A stretch of 64,000 nt of DNA from Echinometra lucunter (lineage: Eukaryota; Echinodermata; Echinoidea; Camarodonta; Echinometridae). Both the position numbers and the translations under genes were made by a program. The notes under the pieces are model-generated. The model was not told the origin of the DNA. It did not search any database and saw nothing but the letters and a program-made list of their open reading frames with translations. How positions within the stretch are numbered: position 1 is the stretch's first letter; each line of letters opens with the position of its first letter. Positions 23,801 through 33,895 of the stretch are shown piece after piece. The stretch is taken from positions 3,354,433-3,418,432 of the forward strand of contig CM057160.1 in NCBI GenBank assembly GCA_029962745.1, written 5' to 3'.

Positions 23801-23933
23801 CCCAAACGAACCTTAACCATCGACGCGACGGGTTACAAATGATCAGCTAGCTTCACCACATGTATTATGCAATATTTGTAATTTGCTGTGAAACCGCATT
23901 ACATCATCGAAAGTCTGTGAAAAGCTTTAAAAA
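23800..23933 (+). promoter_or_regulatory. COX17 upstream region
   Basis: Only about 130 bases separate the LINE fragment from the COX17 ATG. No TATA box is evident. The promoter must be compact, or must overlap LINE-derived DNA. Confidence 0.4.
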
Positions 23934-25605
23934 ATGCCTGACAAGAAAGAAATTGAGGGTCCTACAAATGGAGAGGGGGATGCCAAGCCCAAATTGAAAC
24001 CATGTTGTGCTTGTCCAGAAACGAAGAAAGTTCGGGATGCGTGGTAAGTTTTCGACAAAGACAAACAACCGGTCATTCCTCGCGGTGCGTGCTGTGGGTG
24101 TGAGCACCGAGAGAAGTCGGCCGAGCGCCGGGTGAGACCGGTGAGCGAGGTGAGCGAGGCGGTGAGCAAGGTCGAGTGCACTGCAGTGCCGGTGTAACTG
24201 TTAAGTTTTCGCAGTGCATTGGAGCTGCCCTTGCCGCCTGGCAGAATGAACTGTTGAAGGAGGGCGAATTGTATTGCACTGTTTCAATATGATAGTAGAA
24301 AATATTGGCATTATCGTGAATTAGGAAACCACCGTTCACTTTGTACAGCAGCGCTTAGCCTTTATTCAGTCACACGCATTGCCATTGGTTTCCTATTTCC
24401 ACCTCCATTCTCTTTGTACACAAGTGCATGCTTAAAATGAACGAGTGGTTTCCTAAACCACGATATGGCCGAAACAACAATGGTCATGTTAGTATGGACT
24501 ATGGAAATGGATCCTACTTCTACTTCTACGCTGCTTCTCATTAAAGCTTGTTCAGCAACTCGATGAGGGGTTTGTGGTGTGGTGCTTCCAACAGTGGCTG
24601 CAAATTGTGCTTAGTGCTTTTCAAATTCATATCTACAGGTGCTGTTTGTGCTAGTAAAAAAGTCTCTGCCATTGACTAGTTGGTTTCTAGGGCTCTTGAA
24701 CTGCTCAACAGTGGGCAGTTCAATGATGCAGTTCAATGATCCTAGCCTGGAGGCTCCTACCTAGAGAGTAAAAAAAAGACAACAAAACAAAAATGCTAGC
24801 ACTACTTACTCTCCAGATCCACGGACATGACGGAGCCTGGCATTTTTTTCTTATCTTGCTAACGTAGTAGCCATTTCCCCACTTCAAAACAACCCATGGA
24901 AAATCACTTTCCTATGGGCCAATGACACTACCAGCCTTGTAACTATGGGCTGTGGCCATTATACAAACCTAACTGACACTTGGGACCAAAAATTTGATTT
25001 CCCAAAAAGAAAATTTACCCTAAAATTTATTGTAGAGAAGATATTAAAAACATTGTCCTGGGGTCCTTGATATGCGGATTGAAAATGGTGACTATCTTGC
25101 TCATGCGCATCGATCTAGACATTTTCACGAAATTCACGGTGAGATTTACTGTGAATTTCAAAATCAAAGACTCCACCAAATGAAAATATTACTGCAATGT
25201 GTAATGCTGACCTTTCAAAGTCACAAAATAATCAGCTAGTAGTTAATTGCAGTCACTCACCAGGAAAAAAAAAAGAAGTAGATATTGCGTGTGTTTTGTT
25301 TTCGTCTGCAACATTGCACAATCAATCATCAATTTATGTATAGTTTGGCAGTTACTTGGAAGATGTCTAAGTTTGTAACAAAAATTATTTTCATGTTAAA
25401 AAGTGGATGTTTTAGACCCTCTTACTCGGTAGTAGTTTCCTAAATGATCAAATGTTGTGATATACTCGTAGTTAGGACTAGTTTCATCATATCTTTTTTT
25501 TTTCCTTATCCTATACACAGCATAATGGAGAAAGGAGAAGCAGAGTGTGGGGACCTCATCGAAGCACATAAAGAATGCATGAGGTCACTAGGTTTCAACA
25601 TCTGA
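23934..25605 (+). CDS. COX17: Cytochrome c oxidase copper chaperone COX17
   Basis: Copper chaperone of the mitochondrial intermembrane space; it delivers Cu(I) to SCO1 and COX11 for assembly of cytochrome c oxidase. Exons: 23934-24043 and 25521-25605 (stop TGA); the intron has GT/AG ends and phase 2 (TG|C restores Cys37). The 64-residue product matches the family size (human 63). It has the [11 protein letters not shown] copper site (Cys24-Cys25) and a twin CX9C CHCH fold: Cys27-x9-Cys37 and Cys46-x9-Cys56, ending [12 protein letters not shown]. Such proteins have no cleaved presequence and are trapped by MIA40, which fits the acidic, Lys-rich first 20 residues. The first ATG in frame is used, and its context AAAATG is favourable. 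Confidence 0.97.
24044..25520 (+). other. COX17 intron 1
   Basis: A 1.48 kb intron with donor GTAAGT and acceptor TATACACAG. No repeat or nested gene is recognised apart from short GTGAGC words near 24130-24170. Confidence 0.8.
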
Positions 25606-27365
25606 CCTTTGACTTTTGATCAAGTATTCATTTTTTAATGGTTCAAATTATCACAGGTGAGTCTGAAGCAGTGTTGGGTCCGAGACAGTCTCAGACGAGA
25701 CAGAGACCAAGACCGAGACAATGATCTCCGAGACAGAGACCGAGACAGAGACACTTGTGTCCAGAACAGCCGAGACCAAGGCCGAGACCAAGGCCGAGAC
25801 CGAGACATTAGCGTCCGAGACCGAGACGAGACACAAGACACACAATCACTGTCTCGAGTCTGAGACCTGTTGATAAAGGCATATTTACATATTGCCCCCT
25901 CCGTAGAACTTGCTACTCCTCCTAGAGAGTCTACCATATGATTTAATGTGTTACGGTTTTTGAAAAATACAGTTTTGTGCATCATGTAAACATTCAAATG
26001 CAGCTACATGTAACTGTTGTTCCGTGGCTGAGATCTTGTACTGGGGCATTGTGCTCGGCCCAATCTTTGAACATCAGAGAAAAAAGCCCTGTCTTCTTTA
26101 TTTTCAAAGGAAAAGCCCTCTTTCTTCTGCTGCTCATGATAATGAATGATGAATCATCTATAATTTGTGTCTTCCTAAAAGTGGCCTATTTTGAAATTTT
26201 GATCTCTCATTTCCTAGGTTTGTCCAGCTTTTGGCTTCAGATTACATCAGGATCGCTAGGGCTGGTACCTGGTGTTCTTTCAATCAATGCGTCTTCCCCT
26301 TCTCTACAGTCCTGTTCAGCATCAAGTGATATAAAGAGTGAAATAATCTTTTATAAATTTAGTAAAATTTAATTTATGTTCATGTAAAGTGTTGGTAGTT
26401 CTAAGATATTATGGAAGTGCTCTAAATGTTAAGAGCACTTGGTTGGGAAATCCTTTTTAAACAAATTGCTTCATTATTACTCTAAATTCCTTGTTTTATT
26501 GAGTACCAGCATAATATATGTTGACATTGCAAACTTGTGCATGATGTGAAAATTACAAGCACAGCCCCCCCCCCAAAAAAAACCCCCCCACAACAAAACA
26601 ACATATAATATGAAACTTTTCCATGCATTCTGTAAGGTTAGTGAATAAGGAGTATGAAGAAAATGAAGGGAACCCCCCCCCAGCGGTTAACGGAAGTTGG
26701 ACAGAACTCAAGTCCGACAGATTTCTTCACACCCTTTTCTGTGCAAAAGCTTTAGAGGATTTTTTTTTTTTTTTAATAGTGTTCTTACAAGTTTCTTCTG
26801 CATTAGACTTGACTGTTACAGTATATATTTATAGAAGAAATATTCAAACTTCTTTTTGAATAGAATGGCACGGAACCTTTTGCATCCAGAACATTTTTTT
26901 TTTTTTTAGGTGATTGGTTTTCTTTAACCTGTTGAGCACAATGTGGTTTTATCACACATTTTGCATTGACCGCAGCCCGAGTTATCTCAGGCTTAGGATT
27001 CAATTTGTTAATGTACTACATGTGCTTGTATTCACTAGCAAGTATTGTCATATCACTATTTCCCTTTCCTTTAGTCAGTTCAGTGTGCATGTAGTCATTA
27101 GTAATGACATTTTTGCATTCCAAATCAATTATTTGTAAATGCCTTGGTTCTTATCAGTGGTCAACAATTTGTGTAGTAATTTCCTTGCTATTTTAAAGAT
27201 AGTACAATATCATCTAGATCATATGATAAAAGATTTGGAAAAAAGCATATTTGATAGAATGTGCATAACTTGGACAAGGTTAGAGAGATCTCTTTGGTAC
27301 GAGTTTGATAGTCTTATGCAGTTGAACTAGTTTCTTATAGAATGGCAATGGGTTTAATTCCTGCC
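25606..27365. other. COX17 3' flank, no gene seen
   Basis: It contains a GAGACC hexamer array (25670-25863), C/A homopolymer runs near 26565 and 26670, and a weak copy of the 90-bp dispersed repeat near 26928. No exon is supportable. Confidence 0.5.
25670..25863. repeat. GAGACC/GAGACA hexamer array
   Basis: About 30 degenerate hexamers of CGAGAC, CAGAGAC and CAAGGC type. The frames through it encode Arg/Asp-rich or Ser/Val-rich low-complexity peptides and are not genes. Confidence 0.92.
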
Positions 27366-27932
27366 TTAAAGGAGAATGCAAGCCAGACATCAGTGTGCTT
27401 CCAGTGAATGAAGAACAAGAAGAGTAAACAGTGAAAGTTTGAGGAAAATCGGACAATCTGTTCAAGAGTTATGAACTTTGAAAGTTTAAGTAAATCCTTA
27501 TTATGGGATCCTTGAATTGGCAACTTTGCCAGCATCTGTGATGTCATCGTGGACAACTCTTCATTCATTTTGTACACAAAATTGAACATTTTCTTTATTT
27601 TCAAGAAAAATAAAAATTCTTTTGATCTGTTGTTTGAGTATGATATGGCTTTATCAATTCTGCGAGCATTTTGGAAAGAATTATGTTGATTCCTGACTTA
27701 AAATTTCATATAAATCAATTTTTTTGAAAAATTATGTACAAAATGAATTGAGAGTTGTCCACGAAGTTGCGAACTCAAGGATCCCCATAATAGGGATTTA
27801 CTGAAACTTTCAAAAAAATTTTTCAAAAATTGAACCGATTGTCCGATTTTGCTCAAACTTTCGCTGTTTACTCTTCTTGGTCATCTGTATTCACTAAGAG
27901 CACACTGATGCCTGGGTTGCATTCTCCTTTAA
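27366..27932. mobile_element. piggyBac-like foldback MITE with TTAA target duplication
   Basis: TTAA flanks both ends (27366-27369 and 27929-27932). Immediately inside are the inverted termini AGGAGAATGCAAGCCAGACA and its partner AGGAGAATGCAACCCAGGCA. The arms extend for over 200 bases and include GTTTACTCTTC, GTCCGATTTT and GGATCC words. TTAA duplication is diagnostic for piggyBac-type elements. No transposase. Confidence 0.88.
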
Positions 27933-28186
27933 ACTATGTATCTTATGACTGCAATACCTTATGCTTTGCCCATCTGTGAAAGATTTGTACATCTACATGT
28001 GTATGCATATGATCTGTAGGATAGGAGAAAAAAAAAATGAAAGAAAAAAAAAAGACGAAAAAAATAATTAATGAAAAACGAAAGATTCTGAAGAATCTCA
28101 ATAGAAATCTATGATACTGTAACATGGAAAGTATGTACATTGTATTATATTTTATTGTGTACACCGAGTGTATGTTTCCTATTCAA

Positions 28187-28209
28187 AATAAAAGAAGAGT
28201 ATCAATAAA
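28187..28209 (+). promoter_or_regulatory. Pair of candidate poly(A) signals
   Basis: AATAAA at 28187-28192 and 28204-28209, followed by TTGTTTTCTTGTCTTG. They could end a very long COX17 3' UTR (about 2.6 kb) or an unseen transcript; there is no direct link. Confidence 0.3.
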
Positions 28210-28261
28210 AAGCTTGTTTTCTTGTCTTGATTTTTGAAAATAGATATGTGCAAGATTGGAA

Positions 28262-28460
28262 AGAGAAGGGAAAGCGTGAGAGAGAGAAGAGAGGGAGAGA
28301 GGGGAGGGGGGGGGAGAGGGAGGGTGGTGAGAGAGAGGGAGGGGAGAGAGAGGAAAAGGGAGGAGAGATGGAGGGTAGTGAGAGAGGGAGAGAGTAAAGA
28401 GGGAGGAAAAGTGGTAACAGAAGAAGCAACAGAAGGAGAAAATGAGATGGAGATAAAATA
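28262..28460. repeat. GA-rich low-complexity tract
   Basis: Purine-only GAGAGAGGG-type sequence for about 190 bases. ORFs on both strands here are composition artefacts. Confidence 0.85.
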
Positions 28461-28761
28461 TTGACGTATCATGGAGTAGCGAGTGGTGGTGTTGACATAA
28501 ATTATGAACATGATGGGGAAAGAAAAGAGGCAATTAGAGATGAAGAATCGTGTCCAGGAATGTAAGGATAACAAACAGAAATTTACAAGGGAAGATGATG
28601 GAGATAATAACCAACATGGAGGTTCAATGTAGAAATTACTTTTTATGATTTCAATGTACGAACAACACCTTGTACACAAAAGACAATGCACATGTATAAG
28701 AAAGGGAAAAGAGAGGGGTGGGGGGGGGGGGGGGGAGTTGGCATAAACATGCACTTCAGTA

Positions 28762-28944
28762 CAGTGGAAACTCAGTACAGAGAGATCTGATATAACAGTA
28801 TCCCTGATATAACAAGGTAATATTCCGGTCCAAGCTCTTTATATTTTATTGTTTCTTAAACTTGATCTAAAATGTAATGGGATTCCTGCTATAACAAGGT
28901 AATTTTTAAGGTCCCAAGGACCTCGTTATACTGAGTTTCCACTG
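28762..28944 (+). mobile_element. pogo/Tigger-like MITE, copy 1
   Basis: TA flanks inverted ends CAGTGGAAACTCAG and CTGAGTTTCCACTG, typical of pogo/Tigger-type mariner relatives. 183 bases, with internal repeats of ATATAACAAGGTAAT. A second copy in opposite orientation is at 45264-45446. Confidence 0.88.
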
Positions 28945-29059
28945 TACACACACATTTTATCATGGTGTATCCCTGTCTTTTTATTTTCTGTGGTTTCTTC
29001 TTTTCTTTTCAATCCTCTCTCTTTTTCTTTCTTTCTAAATATGTATATAGGTTTGTTTC

Positions 29060-29060
29060 T

Positions 29061-29101
<41 letters not shown>

Positions 29102-29110
29102 TCCCCCTCC
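29060..29110. repeat. (CT)n microsatellite
   Basis: Uninterrupted CT run followed by pyrimidine-rich sequence. Confidence 0.9.
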
Positions 29111-30339
29111 CTCTTTCTCCCCTGTCTCTCCTTCTTGTTCATAAATATTTAGTCCAACATTGAAAAAAACAACAACAAAGAACACTGAGAAAAATGCTCA
29201 GTTTAACTTCTATCCATTTTTTTAAAACTGGAGCTACAGGTACATCCATATAGAATGACATGTCATCAAGTTATTTACTTTGAAACAAAGAAAAATACCA
29301 CAGATGGAAAAGAACATGTTTTCCAAATGTGGACACAAACAATGTTAATGAAAGATTCAGAAAGAATACTTCAGAAAGAATCTCTACATGTACATGCAGG
29401 ACAGTAAATTGTAACATAACTTTTTTTATACCCTTGTCATTGGCGAGGCCTACATCAGACTGTCAAAAGACTGACCAAAAATGCTATTACTCAAGGCCAA
29501 ATGAAAATTAATGGCCAGGTAATATGGTTATAAGTCAGGACCATGTTTAAACATGCAAGGCATCATCTCCAAAATCTGACAAAAATTGAAAAAGTAAGAC
29601 AATCCAGATCTGAATTTTAAACACAAATTCTATAAAAAGCGGGTATGTTAAAAGGAATTTTTCAGTAGCTTTAGAAAACTTGAAAATTTTCTCCATCGAA
29701 AAAAAAGTCACCAGTGGCAGTCGGTCAACTATTGGTTATGTTGAGCTGTTGTCAAACAATCTTCATGCCATATGGTAGATCTTTATCCTGTCTACCAGAA
29801 TGTCTTTAACCCATGAAGCTAGACTTTTAGAGAATTGCATTCACTATAAATAAATAAATGTTCAAAGTAATTTCTCTAGTTTCAGCCTGAGTGAAATATC
29901 AGAAAATGTATTGAAAATGATTGTATGATACTGCTTTTGGATCAAAGCTCAAAATTACATTACACAATGTTTGTCACAAAAATGGGAAATTATGGGTACA
30001 CAGTCATGCATTCATGTAGTACAATACACACAACAATTAAACAAAATCATAATCAGCAAGCAAACAACACACTGTATTACAGGTTCAGATGCTCAGCTTC
30101 AAATAAATGTTCAGTGGGAGTTTCAATATCCGGGAAGCCAGCAATTAGTGTCTAATTTTGAGGAGCTGATAATATGAAAAAAGGCTAAAAAGCAATGATC
30201 CATGAAAAAAAACCTCTTGGATTTTAACAGCTCTGCATAGGTAACTCAGCGTAACTGTCATCTATGTCAGTACACCACAGCATCATCATGTAGATCTGCC
30301 AAGTTGATGAGGATTTGCTCGGAGCTCACCTCACTTGCT
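29111..30339. other. Intergenic / LSM10 3' flank, no gene seen
   Basis: No exon or structured repeat is recognised. The right half is expected to contain the LSM10 3' UTR (minus strand), but no unambiguous TTTATT (inverse AATAAA) close to the stop codon stands out. Confidence 0.4.
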
Positions 30340-30714
30340 TCAGTCACAAAGCTTCAGTGGTGGCTTCTTGCGAGCTCCGGACATGCTACCTGGAAGCTTT
30401 TTCCTGGGATTCATCAACATCAGCTGTTTCTTCATGGCTTTCACCATGTTGATATCATCAGGAATCTGCACATACCGAACAAGGCTTGCCTGCACGAAGA
30501 ACGAGTCCATGTGCATCTTCTCTCCGTCCATATTGACAAATAGCACTTTGGACATTGTCACATTCATGAATCCATCAACATCGTCCACATACCCAGTTGC
30601 AGAGCACTCGTTTCGCAGTTCTACTGTTGTGATACGGCCAATCACTGCACGAAGGAGACAAACCATCGTGTGCTTGGTCTTATATTTCTCTCGCATAGAT
30701 AAAGTTTGTGCCAT
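30340..30714 (-). CDS. LSM10: U7 snRNA-associated Sm-like protein LSm10
   Basis: LSm10 pairs with LSm11 to replace SmD1/SmD2 in the Sm ring of the U7 snRNP, which cleaves the 3' ends of replication-dependent histone pre-mRNAs in the nucleus. It is a single-exon 124-codon gene, the same size as human LSM10 (123). Sm1 motif: LLRAVIGRITTVELRNE, then GYVDDVDGFMNVTMSKV; Sm2 motif: FFVQASLVRYVQIPDDIN. VRYV-IPDD and the VDDVD-FMN block are specific to LSM10. The C-terminus is basic (MNPRKKLPG, GARKKPP). The start is the first ATG of the frame. It is divergently arranged with FANCG, with 726 bases between the start codons. Confidence 0.97.
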   Translation of the reverse strand: MAQTLSMREKYKTKHTMVCLLRAVIGRITTVELRNECSATGYVDDVDGFMNVTMSKVLFVNMDGEKMHMDSFFVQASLVRYVQIPDDINMVKAMKKQLMLMNPRKKLPGSMSGARKKPPLKLCD

Positions 30715-31440
30715 TTTCTCTGGACAGCTGAAGAGTATACTATATGCTCAAATAACGAATGTAGAATATCAAGTAACGTTAATAATACAATAGTGTTGTT
30801 CAAGCTCAGGATGTCACCACAGCTTTAAGATCACAGCACAGGTAGAGAGGTTGGTACACAATTGAGGTGAAGTACAAAATTATGCCTATTCTCTCACTTC
30901 TCAGCTGCTGATGTGTTTTGTTGTCCTCGGCCTTGGCTGAGCTTTGAGAGTACATTGGGCAAATCCATTTGTTTCATTACTGCAGAAATCCGAAAATAGC
31001 CCACAATAATTTAGTTTCCCACGTAGTTTTTGTTTTAGCCACAACTACATAGGTGTGTTTCTCTGTACAGTATTGAAGCTGCAGTCACTGTGTAGCAAGC
31101 GCTATGCGCTATGCGCTAGCTAGTGCTCCAAACCATGTTACAAGCGCTCTAGCTCTGCATACTGATCAGGTGACAAATCATGTGACAGCTAGGGGAAATC
31201 ACCGAAAATTTTCGCACGCATGCGGTGTGAGCTTTCACCACTGGCTTTCAATCTAAAGAGATGCATGGCGAGATGGCTTGTCTTTTATTTTGATTCCACG
31301 CGCTTCAACATGCCAGAGGGATATTTTCATAACTGAGTAAAACGTGAGAAGAAGTAATCAGAATATTCCTGGCTAAGTTACAACGTTATAAAAGCTTTAA
31401 ACTTAAAGCAGTAAGCGTACCCCGACGTGCTCTGGAAAAA
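30715..31440. promoter_or_regulatory. Bidirectional promoter region LSM10 / FANCG
   Basis: The 726 bases between two divergent start codons contain no repeats, unlike the flanking DNA. They contain palindromic GCGCTATGCGCTATGCGC words near 31100, CATGTGAC and GGTGACAAATC words near 31165-31185, and no obvious TATA box. This is consistent with a shared TATA-less promoter for two housekeeping, cell-cycle-linked genes (inference). Confidence 0.6.
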
Positions 31441-33859
31441 ATGAGCCGGTTTCCCACAGGTGACTTCTCCCGGAACTCTGGTGGACGGATTGTTACTGAA
31501 GACCTCTCGTTTGACCTTATTGTCTGGCTCTGTGATGCGACGTTAGTACGAGCTTGCTTTGGGAAGGCCAAGAAATTGAAGCAGCTTCAGAATCTTATGC
31601 AGGTAAACTACTAAACTTAAAGGAATGACATGAATGAACATGAAGAAAAAGGGGGTCACAGCTCAGATCTACTCTCTAGTCTTACTTTTACAATTAACCA
31701 TGTTAACTGTTAGATCTAATTTATAAAGGAATGTTTTGTTTTTGTTTTTGTTTTGTTTTGCTTTGTGGGGGGGGGGGGGGGTCATTTGTGACTTGTCATT
31801 GCGATACACTCAATGACAGTGCATGCATGTAAGAGAAAGAGTTATGTACAGTAGACTAGTAGTAGTAGAATGCACATGCATGCACTCGATCTACTGACCT
31901 TTCTCTTTGCATGTTGTTGTTTTGTTTTGTTTCTATAAATGGTTTTGATGAAATGTACCTTCACTACTACTAATATAATACTAATAAGTTCATTGAAGTT
32001 GAGGGTTGTTGTATTTTGTTGAATGGACAGATTTATGTACTAAATGGCTTTTTGGAATCTTGAAATGCACATTGCTGTTTTGATCTTTGGCCGGCCTATG
32101 GCCTTAGCTTAGGATTAATTTTATTTTTGTTTCCTGCCTTAGATTATTTAGGATTAGGATTTCAGTGTAACGCTCACTTCACAAGGTTGTTTGGTGGAAT
32201 AAGTCATACTAGAGAGCCCTTTTGCAAAATTAAATTGGAAGCAATTTTGAGAGATGCAAAGTCATAATTGGATATTGAGATAATAATAAATCTCTTTCTA
32301 TTTTACAAAGTTGAGTGCTGCCGAATTCCAGTTCAAAAGGTAATTTTAGTTTACTTATTCTTTTTTTTTTTCATACATAGAACAAGAAAGCTGAAGATGA
32401 AGCTTTGACTCAACTTTGGGGTAAGAATAACAAAGAAACACAATGTTAAGATTTTATAGCAGTAATTGATGATACATGAATTTAATGGCAATCTGTTGTT
32501 TGTAAAAAGTCTTGCCAGTTATTTTCTGTGCTAGACGATTCTTCTGTTGCTTTTATGTTGTTTAGCATAACTGAGTGGCATGAATAGAGACAACAGGGGA
32601 GCGTTTCATCAAGTGTTTTGTCAGTGATTTTTACCCTCAACTGTGATGTGCTACTGAAATCATTGCATCTGATTGGCTGAAAGCAAATTTGTTAGTAAAA
32701 AAAAAAATCACTGACAACACTTTTTGGAACACCCCAAGTACAGTGTATGCATTTTGTGTATCTTTTCAAGCAACTATGATTTGCTAAGGTAACTTGTAAG
32801 TCTTTGAAAATGTAAAGGTGAATGCCACAGAAAATATGTGTTGAAAAACTAAGCTTAGATGATTTCAAATGCATCGATTCTCTATTGTGCCTTACAACAT
32901 TGTTTTAAAAGATGAACTGTTAATTTGTGGTTTGAATGTTAGGTTATATTTGGCTGTAAAGGTCATCCATTTTTATTAGTAGTAGTATTAGACTATGTGA
33001 ATGTTTCTGTGGGAGAAGGAAGAAACCAGCAAATTCAGTACAAACATATCTGTGTAAGATTTGTTCCCCAGCCTTAACCCATTGCCTACTGGAACCGGGT
33101 TGTCCCTGTGTTAAACCTATGGGAATTTGAGAATTCAGTAGTCAATGGGTTAATAAATCTCATTCTTGATCTACCTTGATTTACCTTGATGTTACCTTGA
33201 TGTTGACATAAAGTGTACCTACCCAAACTTATTTGCCATACTGCATAATTAACCCTTTGAACACTAAGCCAGAGATAACTCAGGCTGGGGTCTGTGGAAA
33301 ACATATGTTATACTCAAATCAGATTGTGTTTGACAGGTCAAGGGTTAACAAATTTCCTTTTTCTAATTCTTTGTAGGACTCCCACTTACAAGGCAACACC
33401 TCCAAGAAACTTTGACTGCAACATGCAAGCAAGTTATTCACCTTCTAAGAAACACAACACAATATGGATCAGACAATGTGGGAGTGAAAACTCAGATGAT
33501 CATTAAACAGGCTTTTGGGAGAGGTAGGTTTTATGTAGCTTACCCTTTAAGTCTTACATATATTTGCAGTGTTATGACAGCATGATACCCCTCCCCCACA
33601 AAGATACAGAGTAAAAATTATAAATACTCAAGAAATCTACACAACAAAGAAGACACAAACAATCATTTTATGAAAATTTAAGCTTATTACTGTCAGAATT
33701 TGTTCTAATGGTTTAAATTATGTCAAGTTTAGATATGATAGTGCAGTATCAATGATGTGATTACCGGTAAAGCTTGAGGCATTTGGAAATTAGTATCAGG
33801 TACCTTTCTCTGGGACCTTTCTTAGCTTCAACCAGTATCAGCTTAGATTGAAACTATAC

Positions 33860-33895
<36 letters not shown>

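Noticed and set aside
23526..23816. 96-codon plus-strand ORF before COX17
   Set aside because: It runs through the TIR end, the G/C homopolymer and antisense LINE sequence, and has no initiation or splice evidence.
28179..28754. 191-codon Ser/Pro/Leu-rich minus-strand ORF
   Set aside because: It comes from a GA-rich low-complexity tract and a G run. Composition alone explains it.
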